A stretch of DNA of 64,000 bases from Streptomyces sp. NBC_01716 (GTDB lineage: Bacteria; Actinomycetota; Actinomycetes; Streptomycetales; Streptomycetaceae): assembly GCF_036248275.1 (NCBI RefSeq), contig NZ_CP109181.1, positions 4,092,001 through 4,156,000 of the forward strand, written 5' to 3'. The notes under the pieces were generated by a model. The model searched no databases, had not been told where the DNA came from, and saw only the letters and a program-made list of their open reading frames with translations. The translations under genes and the position numbers were made by a program. Below, piece after piece: positions 17,162 to 24,928 of this stretch (positions are counted from its first letter, which is position 1; each line of letters starts with the position of its first letter).

Positions 17162-18430
17162 TCAGCGCGGGGGGCGAGCATCGGCGAGCTCGCCGCCCGC
17201 GCGGCGCCGCGCGGTCCCGGCCATGTACATCACCAACAGCGCGGGCAGCAGCACCGCCTGCGCGGCGACCACCAGCCAGAACACCGGTACGGCCGACGCC
17301 CGTTCGGCCGCCCCGTACAGCTGCCCGCCGACCACGGCCGCCGCGAACGCCCCGAGCCCCGCCGCCAGCCGCTGTCTGCCGAAGACGGTCGCGGGCGGGG
17401 CGGTCGACCGGTCGAGCGCCTCCAGGTCGTTCTTCAGGAAGAGGACGATCTCGCCGAGGCAGAGCAGTACCGCGCCGGCCGCGGTCCCCGCCCGACCGCC
17501 GAGCGCGAGCACCGCCGTACCGGCCGCCATCGCGCCGAAGCCCACCCGCAGTGCCGCCGCGTAGGGCAACGCCGCGAGCCGGCGCGCGAAGAGCGGCTGG
17601 GCGATGACGAGGAGGATCGCGTAGCCCATGAGGACGGTTCCGTAGAAGGCGGTGGAGGTGCGGGGCACGGCGTAGAGGGCGAGGTAGTGCTGGAAGAACA
17701 TGAAGATGTAGACGGCGAGCACGGTGAACGCGAACGGGGGGAGGGTGAACGCGGTTGGAGCGAGTGGGAGTTGACGCCTGGAAACCCCCGAGGTGCCCGA
17801 GGCCCCGGCGGCGTCCTCGGCCGTCCCCGCCTCGTCCGCCACCGACGGCAGCAGCGCGTGCCCCATCCCCACCAACGCGAACAGCACGGCGACCGAAGTG
17901 AACAGCCCCGCAGACGAGGTCAGTACGAAGGGGGCCGCCGCCGGAGGCCCGAGCGCGATACCCGCGTTGAAGGCCGAACCGCTCACCGCGAGCAGCCCCG
18001 GCCGCCGCTCCCGCCCACAACCCGCCACCAGATACGCCTTGTTGGCGGGCAGGTACAGCGCGGCGCCGCACGACACCAGGAACAGCGCGCCCACCGCGAC
18101 AACCGGCCGGGTCAGCCCCGGTACGAAGGCGGCGAAGCCCGCCGTACGTACGGCGAGTGCCACCAGCATCGTGGCCCGCAGCCCGATCCGGGCCGCCAGC
18201 ACCGCCCCGACGACACCGCCGGAGAACTGCACCAGCGACGCGACCGCCAAGACCGCGCCCACCACCCCGAGTCCGAGCCCGAAGCGGTCGTGGAGGAGTA
18301 CCGACATGTACGGGAGTACGGCGAAGCTCCCGAGCGTGATGAGGAACGAGGCGCCCAGGAGGAAGAGTTGAGGCCCCGTCAGGGCGCTGCCCAGGCCGAG
18401 CCGCCCCCTCACCTCCCCTCGCCCCTTCAT
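17162..18430 (-). CDS. MFS transporter, probable small-molecule exporter
   Basis: About 422 residues with roughly twelve hydrophobic spans, starting GPQLFLLGASFLITLGSFAV, as in the drug-exporter branch of the major facilitator superfamily. The loop after span two has DRFGLGLGVVG. The reading frame is open far upstream, but it enters the ATP-grasp gene. The ATG at 18430 (or the GTG six codons later) therefore fits best, 14 bases after the upstream stop. As the last gene of the PLP/ATP-grasp set, it likely exports the pathway product. Substrate unknown. Confidence 0.85.
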   Translation of the reverse strand: MKGRGEVRGRLGLGSALTGPQLFLLGASFLITLGSFAVLPYMSVLLHDRFGLGLGVVGAVLAVASLVQFSGGVVGAVLAARIGLRATMLVALAVRTAGFAAFVPGLTRPVVAVGALFLVSCGAALYLPANKAYLVAGCGRERRPGLLAVSGSAFNAGIALGPPAAAPFVLTSSAGLFTSVAVLFALVGMGHALLPSVADEAGTAEDAAGASGTSGVSRRQLPLAPTAFTLPPFAFTVLAVYIFMFFQHYLALYAVPRTSTAFYGTVLMGYAILLVIAQPLFARRLAALPYAAALRVGFGAMAAGTAVLALGGRAGTAAGAVLLCLGEIVLFLKNDLEALDRSTAPPATVFGRQRLAAGLGAFAAAVVGGQLYGAAERASAVPVFWLVVAAQAVLLPALLVMYMAGTARRRAGGELADARPPR

Positions 18431-18444
18431 CTCCCCTCGTGCTC

Positions 18445-19722
18445 TCACCTCCCCTCGGCCGTCTTCATCACCGGCCGCACCGTCGTCGCCGCGCTCCACG
18501 CCCGGTGCTGCGCCAGCTCCGCCGTCGCCGCCTCCGCGAGCACCATGCCCGTGCAGCCGCGCTGGTCGCCCACGTGCCGCACGGCGTCGCCCGGAGCCAG
18601 CACCGGAAACCAACTCACCTCGCCCGGGAAGGCGTTGAGACCGTCGAGACCGGCCCACCCGTCGAGTACGCCGGGCTCGTCCGCGTACACGAGGACGAAC
18701 GCGACGGCCGGCCCGGTCGGTCGCAGCGGCGCGTCCAGCAGGCGTGGGCGGCGTCCCAGCGTGACGTCGACCAGCGCCTCGTAGACGTCGACCTCCAGCG
18801 CCCGGCACATGGCCTCGGCGACGAGGGCGCCGCCGATCCTGCGGTTGATCTCGACCAGTTCCGGTCCGCGCCGGGTGAGGACGAACTCGACGTGCGCGAA
18901 GCCCTGGTCGTGCCCTGTCGCCGCGAGGATGTCGCCCACCCACCGTTCGATCGCGGCCAGTTGATCGGTCGGCAAGGCCACCGGGAAGGCGGCGGCCTCC
19001 TCGCGTACGGCGGGACGGCGCGACGTCTGCCGGCTCAGCACACCCAGCAGCCGCGTGTGCCCCTCCCAGCTCAGAGTCTCGGCGCTGTAGAGGGGCCCGG
19101 CGAGGAAGGGCTCGGCGAACAGGCTTCCGTTCAGCCCGCCCGGTCGCCGCGCCCCCTCCTCGGCCTCCGCGAGCGCCGCACGCAGCGCCTCGTCGTCGTG
19201 CACGATCCACACGTCACGCGACGACGTCCCGGCGGACACCTTCAGCACGGCGGGCAGCCCGACTGCCTCGCGCACCAACTCGGCGCTGTCCGCCCGGGGT
19301 TCGACCACCAGGGACGTCCCGGCGCTCAGCCCCGCCCGGTGCAGCGTCTGCCGCACGCGCGCCTTGTCACGAAGAAGTTTTACGGCCTCCGGATCCGGAC
19401 CCGGCAATCCGAGTTCCTGTGCGAGGTCGGCCGCGGGCCCGCTCCAGGTGTCCGTCGTGTTGATCAGCCCGGCGAGGTCGGGCACGCTCGCGAGCGCGCG
19501 GCGTACGGCGTCCGGGTCGAAGGTGTCGACGTCGATGACCTCGATGGCATCGGCGTCGGCACCCTGGTCGGCAGCGCCGTTGGCACCGCCCGCCGTGACC
19601 AGTTCGTGGCGGTAGACGCTCCGGTCGCCGGTCAGCAGGACGAACCGGTGCCCGGCGGCGCGGCAGGCCCGCGCCGTACGCCCGAGTCCGAAGGAGAGTG
19701 CTTCCAGAGCGGCGATCGTCAT
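18445..19722 (-). CDS. ATP-grasp domain carboxylate-amine ligase
   Basis: A 425-residue ATP-grasp enzyme. Its ATG at 19722 overlaps the PLP-enzyme stop (ATGA). An N-terminal Rossmann-like half (GLINTTDTWSGPAADLA) is followed by VKLLRDKARVRQTLHRAG, then the ATP-binding core with LPAVLKVSAGTSSRDVW. Metal-binding residues are in FAHVEFVLTRRGPELVEINR followed by RIGG. Such enzymes join a carboxylate to an amine through an acylphosphate, as in BacD- or DdaF-like amino acid ligases. The partner PLP enzyme and exporter suggest it makes an amide or dipeptide from a modified amino acid. Confidence 0.9.
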   Translation of the reverse strand: MTIAALEALSFGLGRTARACRAAGHRFVLLTGDRSVYRHELVTAGGANGAADQGADADAIEVIDVDTFDPDAVRRALASVPDLAGLINTTDTWSGPAADLAQELGLPGPDPEAVKLLRDKARVRQTLHRAGLSAGTSLVVEPRADSAELVREAVGLPAVLKVSAGTSSRDVWIVHDDEALRAALAEAEEGARRPGGLNGSLFAEPFLAGPLYSAETLSWEGHTRLLGVLSRQTSRRPAVREEAAAFPVALPTDQLAAIERWVGDILAATGHDQGFAHVEFVLTRRGPELVEINRRIGGALVAEAMCRALEVDVYEALVDVTLGRRPRLLDAPLRPTGPAVAFVLVYADEPGVLDGWAGLDGLNAFPGEVSWFPVLAPGDAVRHVGDQRGCTGMVLAEAATAELAQHRAWSAATTVRPVMKTAEGR

Positions 19723-20795
19723 CGGCCGGCCTCACTCTCGGACGTGGCGTCGGCGCCCGGGGGCGCCGGCCGGCCCGCCCACTCCATCACGGCCCAGGGC
19801 GGGCGGAGTTCGGCCAGTTCATCGATACGCTCGGGATGCAGCGCGCTCGGCTCGGACGCCTCGGTGTGCCGGGCGAACACCCGCTCGGCGTAACGGTGTC
19901 CGGTGTCGGCGCCGAGGACGAGATGCGTGCGGCGCGGATCGCGCGCCGCCTCCCAGCCGGCGACGAGATGCGCGGCGCCGGTGGACAGCCCCGCGAACAC
20001 CGCGTGTTCCTTCAGCAGCCCGACCGAGCCGGCCATGGCGTGCCGGAAGTCGAGCCAGTGCACGGTGTCGTACAGCTCGTGCCGCACATTCCCGAAGGGA
20101 ATGGAGCTGCCGATGCCCGCGATGATCGCGTCAGGGTCGCTGAAGCCCTCGCTGCCGAACGTGACGCTGCCGAAGGGCTGGATGCCCACCAGCCGTACCG
20201 TGCGCCCGGCCGCGCGCAGCGCCCGCGTGAGTCCGCCCGTCGACGCGCCGGTGCCGACGGTGCCGACCACGGTCAGGTCGGCACCGGGCAGCGCGGCGGC
20301 GGCGAGGTCGGCCAGCTCGCGGTAGCCGGTGTGGTGCACGCCGTCGTGGTACTGCCGCATCCAGTGGAAGTCCGGCCGGGAGTCGAGGAGTTGGCGTACG
20401 TGGCGGACCCGTCGTTCCTGGTCGAGCCGGAGGCTCTGCGAGGGCGGCATCTGGTCGACGGTCGCGCCCAGCACCTCCAACTGGGCGCGCATCGTGGCAT
20501 CCACGGTGGTCGAGGCCACGATGTGGCAGCGCAGGCCGTATCGGTGGCAGGCCATGGCGAGCGCGAGGGCGTAGATGCCGCTCGAACTGTCCACGAGGGT
20601 CTGGCCCGGTACGATCCGGCCGCGTTCGAGCAGCTCGCGCACGGCGCCGAGCGCCGCGTACACCTTCATGGTCTCGAAGCGGGCCAGCACCACGTTCTCG
20701 GAGAGCCGGAGGAACGCCGGGGCTTTCATGGCGTCGGTGATGTGGTCGTGCACGGGGACCGACAGGCGGGGGGTGGCGGGGCTGAGCTGGGGCAT
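19719..20795 (-). CDS. PLP-dependent cysteine synthase/threonine dehydratase family enzyme
   Basis: A 358-residue fold-type II PLP enzyme. The putative Schiff-base lysine is in ARFETMKVYAALGA (about residue 44). The nearby DSSSGIYALALAMACHRYG corresponds to the SSGNxGxALA substrate loop, and VGTVGTGASTGG to the phosphate-binding Gly loop. Relatives use O-activated serine or similar and swap the beta substituent, giving cysteine, diaminopropionate and related amino acids. The Lys context differs from housekeeping CysK (PxGSxKDR), so a specialised role is likely. It is co-translated with the ATP-grasp ligase. Confidence 0.88.
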   Translation of the reverse strand: MPQLSPATPRLSVPVHDHITDAMKAPAFLRLSENVVLARFETMKVYAALGAVRELLERGRIVPGQTLVDSSSGIYALALAMACHRYGLRCHIVASTTVDATMRAQLEVLGATVDQMPPSQSLRLDQERRVRHVRQLLDSRPDFHWMRQYHDGVHHTGYRELADLAAAALPGADLTVVGTVGTGASTGGLTRALRAAGRTVRLVGIQPFGSVTFGSEGFSDPDAIIAGIGSSIPFGNVRHELYDTVHWLDFRHAMAGSVGLLKEHAVFAGLSTGAAHLVAGWEAARDPRRTHLVLGADTGHRYAERVFARHTEASEPSALHPERIDELAELRPPWAVMEWAGRPAPPGADATSESEAGR

Positions 20796-20897
20796 GGCGT
20801 ACGGGTCCTCCGGGGAAGTGGAGCGTGGCGTACGGGAATCGGGGCGGGGCGGTCCGGGGCGGACCGCGCGGCCCCCTGGCGCGGGGGTCGCCGGGTG

Positions 20898-21650
20898 TCA
20901 CTTCTTCAGGCCCCGGACGATCAGTCGGCGCGAACTCTGGTCGTAAGGACCACCGTCGAAGTCCCCGAAGCACTCGACGTCCGCGAACCCGGCAGCCACG
21001 AAGAGGTCGTGCAGTTCGGCAGCGCTGTAGAGGAAGGACCTGATGGACGCGGTGCGGGCGGTCTCGCCGCGTACGAGCGTCCAGTCGGTGCGCAGCCTGC
21101 GCCAGCTGTCCAGGACGGTGTCGCGCTGCACGACGTACGAACCGTCCGGCAGATCCACAGCCTGTGGACGGCCGATCCAGCCCGCGAGCACCTCCTTGCC
21201 CATCACGTCGACCAGCAGCCGGCCGCCGGGGGCGAGGCTCCGCCACGCGTTGCGCAGCACCTGGAAGTTGTCGGCGGCGTCCTCGAAGTAGCCGAAGGAG
21301 GTGAAGACGTTGAGGATCACGTCGTACGCCTCGGGGGCGGTGTACGTGAGCATGTCCTCGCGTACGAGGCGGACGTCGTCCTCGGCCGCCTCGCGACAGG
21401 CGGCTTCGGCGCGCTCCAGCATGGCGGGACTCAGATCGACGCCGGTGACGCGGTAGCCGCGCGCGGCGAGGGGGACGAGGAAGAGGCCGGGGCCGCAGCA
21501 GAGGTCGAGGACGCGGGAGCCGGGCGGGAAGTCCAGCAGCGGGGCGGTCCTGACCAGTTCGGCGACGGTCTCGGCGCGGGTGCCGGAGAACATGGCCGGG
21601 GCGAAGTCGACCCACAGGCTGTCGTCGTCGTACCAGTCGTCGCGTGTCAC
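20898..21650 (-). CDS. Class I SAM-dependent methyltransferase
   Basis: A 250-residue methyltransferase. The GTG start at 21650 follows GGAGG with 6-base spacing; an upstream in-frame start at 21761 has no such site. SAM motif I is VLDLCCGPGLFLVPLA, followed by VTGVDLSPAMLERAE (acidic ribose ligand Asp), the motif II region YDVILNVFTSFGYFED and LAPGGRLLVDVMG. It lies 102 bases upstream of the PLP enzyme in the same direction, so it may act on the product of that pathway. Substrate unknown. Confidence 0.9.
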   Translation of the reverse strand: MTRDDWYDDDSLWVDFAPAMFSGTRAETVAELVRTAPLLDFPPGSRVLDLCCGPGLFLVPLAARGYRVTGVDLSPAMLERAEAACREAAEDDVRLVREDMLTYTAPEAYDVILNVFTSFGYFEDAADNFQVLRNAWRSLAPGGRLLVDVMGKEVLAGWIGRPQAVDLPDGSYVVQRDTVLDSWRRLRTDWTLVRGETARTASIRSFLYSAAELHDLFVAAGFADVECFGDFDGGPYDQSSRRLIVRGLKK

Positions 21651-21862
21651 ATCGGCCTCCACGTCTGTGTGTCTGCGTGCGTCCCGTCCGCGTCCCTCTG
21701 AGTTGTCGCGGCGTGGCGGGCCCGAGTTCCCGGAGTGCGCGAATTGGCGAGTGGTAGCCACGACGGGCGGTGGGGGAACCCGGCGGCTCGCACCGGCCGT
21801 TCTCCCATCGAACGGACTGTCCGGAACACGATCCGGAACAAGAGGGGAAGGAGGGTGGCGCG

Positions 21863-23146
21863 ATGCTCGATCTGATCGCCGGAGGGAACGTGCCCTTGCC
21901 CGGGGGCGCGCTCGCGATCCGGGTGCCGGGGCCCTTCGACCTGTCCGTGCTGGTCACGGGTGAGGACGGCAAGGTCTCGGGCGACGGGGACTTCGTCTTC
22001 TACAACCAGCCGTCGGCGCCCGGCGCGCGGCTGCGGGACGGCACGGTCACGGTGGATGTGGGGCGGCTGCGCGCTGGGGCGAGCCGGGTCACGGTGGTGG
22101 TGAGCGCGGCCGACCCGGCGGTCCCGCTCGGCCTGCTGCCGGTGCCGATGCTGACCGTGACGCTGGCGGGGACGGGGAGCGGAGGCAGGACGCTCGCCCG
22201 GTTCACACCACCGCGCCCGACGCACGAGAGCGTGCTGCTGCTCGCGGAGATATACCGCCGGGGCGGCGGCTGGAAGCTACGGGCCCTTGGCCAGGGTTAC
22301 GTGGACGGGCTGGCCGGGATAGCCCGCGACTTCGGCATCGAGGTGGCCGAGGACGACCCCACGCCCGACGACGGTTTCACCTCCCTGGTCAACGCCGAAC
22401 GCGCACGGTCCGGCGCGCCGCCCGTCACGGCCGACGCCCGTCTCACGGCAGCGGCCCAGGCGCACTGCACCGCCATGGCGGCCGACGGCCGGCTCGGGTC
22501 CGCGCCCGGCCGGTCGGGAACGTCCCTCCACCAGCGGGTCACGGCCCAGGGGTACGCGTACCTGACGGTCGCCGAGCAGCTGGTCTCCGGTCCTCGTACG
22601 GAGGCCGACTTCCTCTCGTACTGCCTCTCCGACGCGCGCATGGGCCGTACGGTGCGCGACCCCGCCCTCTCGGACGTGGGTGTCGCCCATGCCCCGGCTC
22701 CCGGTGGCGACATCTTCTGGACGGCGGTGTGGGCCGGCCCGCTGACCCCGCACGGCCTCGCGTCCTTCGTGTCCGACGTCGTCGCGCTCACGAACGCGGA
22801 GCGCGGGTCCGCCGGCCTGCGCCCGCTGGCCGGCGACCCCCGGCTGACCACCGCCGCACAGGCGCACAGCGACGACATGGTCGCACGGGGCTTCTACTCC
22901 CACACCGGCCTCGACGGCCGGCAGCCGCGGGACCGGGCGGTCGCCGCCGGCTGCACGCACCGGGGCATAGGCGAGAACATCGCCTGCGGTCAGCGCTCAC
23001 CGGCCGAGGTGGTCCGGGGCTGGATGGACAGCCCCGGACACCGGGCCAACATCCTCAAGCCGGACTTCACACACATAGGCGTCGGCTTCCGTGGAGGCGG
23101 CGAGAGGGGGACGTACTGGACGCAGCTGTTCGGCATGGCGGGGTAG
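21863..23146 (+). CDS. TerD-domain protein fused to two CAP (SCP/PR-1-like) domains
   Basis: A 427-residue three-domain protein. ATG at 21863 follows GGAAGGAGG. Residues 1-160 are a TerD domain, with FDLSVLVTGEDGKVSGDGDF and FYNQPSAPG holding the Ca-binding Asp residues. Residues about 185-300 are a first CAP domain (LVNAERARSGAPPVTADARL). Residues 315-425 are a second (LTNAERGSAGLRPLAGDPRL, HSDDMVARGFYSHTG, IGENIACGQ, GWMDSPGHRANILKP, WTQLFG). The second CAP keeps the His/Glu cavity residues; the first has lost several. There is no signal peptide, although CAP domains are usually extracytoplasmic and TerD cytoplasmic. Function unknown, probably stress-related. Confidence 0.92.
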   Translation: MLDLIAGGNVPLPGGALAIRVPGPFDLSVLVTGEDGKVSGDGDFVFYNQPSAPGARLRDGTVTVDVGRLRAGASRVTVVVSAADPAVPLGLLPVPMLTVTLAGTGSGGRTLARFTPPRPTHESVLLLAEIYRRGGGWKLRALGQGYVDGLAGIARDFGIEVAEDDPTPDDGFTSLVNAERARSGAPPVTADARLTAAAQAHCTAMAADGRLGSAPGRSGTSLHQRVTAQGYAYLTVAEQLVSGPRTEADFLSYCLSDARMGRTVRDPALSDVGVAHAPAPGGDIFWTAVWAGPLTPHGLASFVSDVVALTNAERGSAGLRPLAGDPRLTTAAQAHSDDMVARGFYSHTGLDGRQPRDRAVAAGCTHRGIGENIACGQRSPAEVVRGWMDSPGHRANILKPDFTHIGVGFRGGGERGTYWTQLFGMAG

Positions 23147-23186
23147 CGCACCGACCGTACACGCGTGGCACCGCCGAAGCGGGACT

Positions 23187-23465
23187 TCACAGGCTGCGGT
23201 ACACATCCCGACGGTTGCCGACGGTCATGACCCACACGATCAGTTGGCCGTCCTCGACGGTGTAGACGACGCGGTAGTCCCCCACCCTCAGCCGCCAGCG
23301 GGCGTTGTGCCCCTGAAGGGCCTTGATGTCGAGGGCCGCCGTGTCCCCCGCATCCATGGCCTTCTGAAGTTCGGTGAGGCGGTGGAGGATCCGCAGAGCA
23401 TCGGGGCGGGGGATCTTGAGCATGTCCCTTTGGGCGTGCGGGGTGAACCTCGTGACGTACCCCAC
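23187..23465 (-). CDS. RelE/ParE-family toxin
   Basis: A 92-residue small basic protein starting with GTG at 23465, 4 bases after the antitoxin stop. The pattern is typical of RelE-fold mRNA interferases: VTRFTPHAQRDMLKIPR at the start, then a helical hairpin. LKALQG-like DIKALQGHNARWRLRVGDYR, VVYTVEDGQLIVWVMTVGNR and RDVYRSL follow. Conserved basic residues (ARWRLRVGDYR and NRRDVYR) fit RNA cleavage on the ribosome. It pairs with the upstream Phd-type antitoxin. Confidence 0.92.
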   Translation of the reverse strand: MGYVTRFTPHAQRDMLKIPRPDALRILHRLTELQKAMDAGDTAALDIKALQGHNARWRLRVGDYRVVYTVEDGQLIVWVMTVGNRRDVYRSL

Positions 23466-23469
23466 AGGA

Positions 23470-23751
23470 TCAGGCCTTGTGGGTACGGAGCTGGGCGGCC
23501 ATCTCTTCGAGGGAGATCGACCCTTCCACTCCTTCGGATTCGGCTTCATCAGCGAGGCGGTTGAGCCAGGACTCCTCCGCCCGCTCCGCCAGATCGCGCA
23601 GGCGCTGGTACTCCTCGATGTCGATCACGACGGCTTCCTGCTTGCCACGTCGCGTGATGATCGTCGGGGTGTCTTCGCGTCGGGCACGGTCGATCACATC
23701 AGCAAGGTGGCTTCTGACATCTGCCATGGATTCGATCACCGGCTCACTCAT
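23470..23751 (-). CDS. Phd/YefM-family antitoxin
   Basis: A 93-residue protein, first gene of the toxin-antitoxin pair. The start is ATG at 23751; an ATG at 23775 lies inside the likely operator. The N-terminal domain ESMADVRSHLADVIDRARRE followed by TPTIITRRGKQEAVVIDIEEYQ is the standard Phd/YefM DNA-binding fold. The acidic C-terminal half (ESEGVEGSISLEEMAAQL) would wrap the toxin. The pair presumably represses its own promoter through the palindrome just upstream. Confidence 0.93.
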   Translation of the reverse strand: MSEPVIESMADVRSHLADVIDRARREDTPTIITRRGKQEAVVIDIEEYQRLRDLAERAEESWLNRLADEAESEGVEGSISLEEMAAQLRTHKA

Positions 23752-23765
23752 ACAGCCAATGTAAC

Positions 23766-23777
23766 AGATGTACATCT
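23766..23777. promoter_or_regulatory. Palindromic operator candidate of the toxin-antitoxin operon
   Basis: AGATGTACATCT is a perfect 12-bp palindrome 15 bases upstream of the antitoxin ATG. The surrounding stretch (23755-23785) is AT-rich compared with the region. Phd/YefM antitoxins bind short palindromes containing TGTACA, which is the centre of this site. Confidence 0.75.
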
Positions 23778-23934
23778 ACTACACCTGTCGCATCGGGGGA
23801 GCTGCCAGCCCGGCGCCCGGCAGCGCCGACGACATACCCCGATATGAAAAGGTGCTCGGGACACCTATCGGGTGGCCGGGCTGGGTCGCCCGGTCGGACC
23901 GAGCCCGACAGGGACGCACCACACGGGGGATTCC

Positions 23935-24444
23935 ATGCGCGGTACGACCGCCACGCTGTGCCTTGCCACAGCCCTGCTCCTGGGCACCGGGGCCACCGGC
24001 TGTTCCGACGACGGTGAGGAACCGCCGTTGGTCGTCGGGGCCACCGTCACACGGGAGTTGGAGGGCGGCGGCAAGGCCGCGTACACGCTGAAGGGCGTGA
24101 CCGCGCCCGCCGAGATGAAGCCCGGCGAACTGACACGCCTCCACGAAGGGCGGTTCTGGGCCGCGCTGGAGCTGGAGTTCGAGAATGTCGGGTCGAAGGA
24201 CATCGAGGAACGTCCCCAGTACCGGACGGACATCGGACCCCGGGAGGGAGAGGAGCCCTTCGGCACGACCGCCACCGGCTTCGAGCCCGTCCAGGGCCCC
24301 GCGCTTCCCGGCGTCGTACGGCTCAAGCCCGGTGAGAGCGCCGAGGGATACCTCGTCATCGAGATCTCACAACAGGGCCCGGTCATCGGCACGGTGACGT
24401 ACTCGCCCGGCCGCAGCGGGGACATCGTCTGGAAGGTCGACTGA
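23935..24444 (+). CDS. Putative lipoprotein of unknown function
   Basis: A 169-residue protein. The signal peptide is MRGTTATLCLATALLLGTGA, followed by a lipobox with the acylated Cys at residue 23 (GATGC). The mature part is beta-rich with no obvious catalytic motif: YTLKGVTAPAEM, FWAALELEFENVGSKD, LKPGESAEGYLVIEI. This resembles DUF4352/immunoglobulin-like lipoproteins that sit on the outer face of the membrane. It ends 28 bases before the convergent DUF5713 gene, with a hairpin between. Start chosen because the signal peptide begins there. Confidence 0.8.
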   Translation: MRGTTATLCLATALLLGTGATGCSDDGEEPPLVVGATVTRELEGGGKAAYTLKGVTAPAEMKPGELTRLHEGRFWAALELEFENVGSKDIEERPQYRTDIGPREGEEPFGTTATGFEPVQGPALPGVVRLKPGESAEGYLVIEISQQGPVIGTVTYSPGRSGDIVWKVD

Positions 24445-24452
24445 CCACCCCG

Positions 24453-24470
24453 GGCGCCCGACCGGGCGCC
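24453..24470. terminator. Hairpin between convergent genes
   Basis: GGCGCCC at 24453-24459 and GGGCGCC at 24464-24470 form a 7-bp GC stem with a 4-base loop in the 27-base gap between the lipoprotein and DUF5713 genes. It could end transcription from both sides. Confidence 0.6.
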
Positions 24471-24471
24471 G

Positions 24472-24813
24472 TCACCAGTCCCGTTCGGCGAGCAGCTCCT
24501 CCAGGTCCGCGTCCGCGAAGCCGTAGGCCGATGCCACGAACTGGAAGTCCCTGGCTATCTCGTCACGCGCCATGGTCTCGATCTCACTTCCCGCGGCCCA
24601 GAACTCCTCCTGAAGCCGGTTGAACTCTTCCGTCGCCGCCTCGCCGAGCACATACAGCGCCGCCAGATCAGCCGGCCGCTCCGCCTCGATCCGCTCGCAC
24701 AGGCGCAGCAGGATGTCCCGCCCTTTGTCGAGGAGCGGATCCGGGAAGTACTCGTCCGGATACAGCGCCCTCAGAAACGCATGCCCCGCCACCTGCTGGT
24801 TGGTGATCGACAT
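24472..24813 (-). CDS. DUF5713 family protein
   Basis: A 113-residue, acidic, all-helical protein starting at ATG 24813 (upstream GGGAAG). The sequence pattern, with NQQVAGHAFLRALYPDEYFP, LLDKGRDILLRLCERIE, EEFNRLQEEFWAAGSEIE and AYGFADADLEELL near the end, matches what I know of DUF5713. The family is conserved in bacteria without an assigned function. No catalytic motif or membrane segment is visible. Confidence 0.82.
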   Translation of the reverse strand: MSITNQQVAGHAFLRALYPDEYFPDPLLDKGRDILLRLCERIEAERPADLAALYVLGEAATEEFNRLQEEFWAAGSEIETMARDEIARDFQFVASAYGFADADLEELLAERDW

Positions 24814-24928
24814 GGACTTCCCATTCCCCTCGGAGTACCGATGCGCCGATCCTGCACCACGGGTCTGACAACGGGGCGTGAGCAGGGAGTTCACCGGCGC
24901 GGCACCCGCGGTTCTCCCGGGAAGTGGA

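Noticed and set aside
18431..19210. N-terminal extension of the MFS gene
   Set aside because: The extra residues come from the frame opposite the ATP-grasp reading and are Arg/Gly-rich; the first membrane span starts right after 18430.
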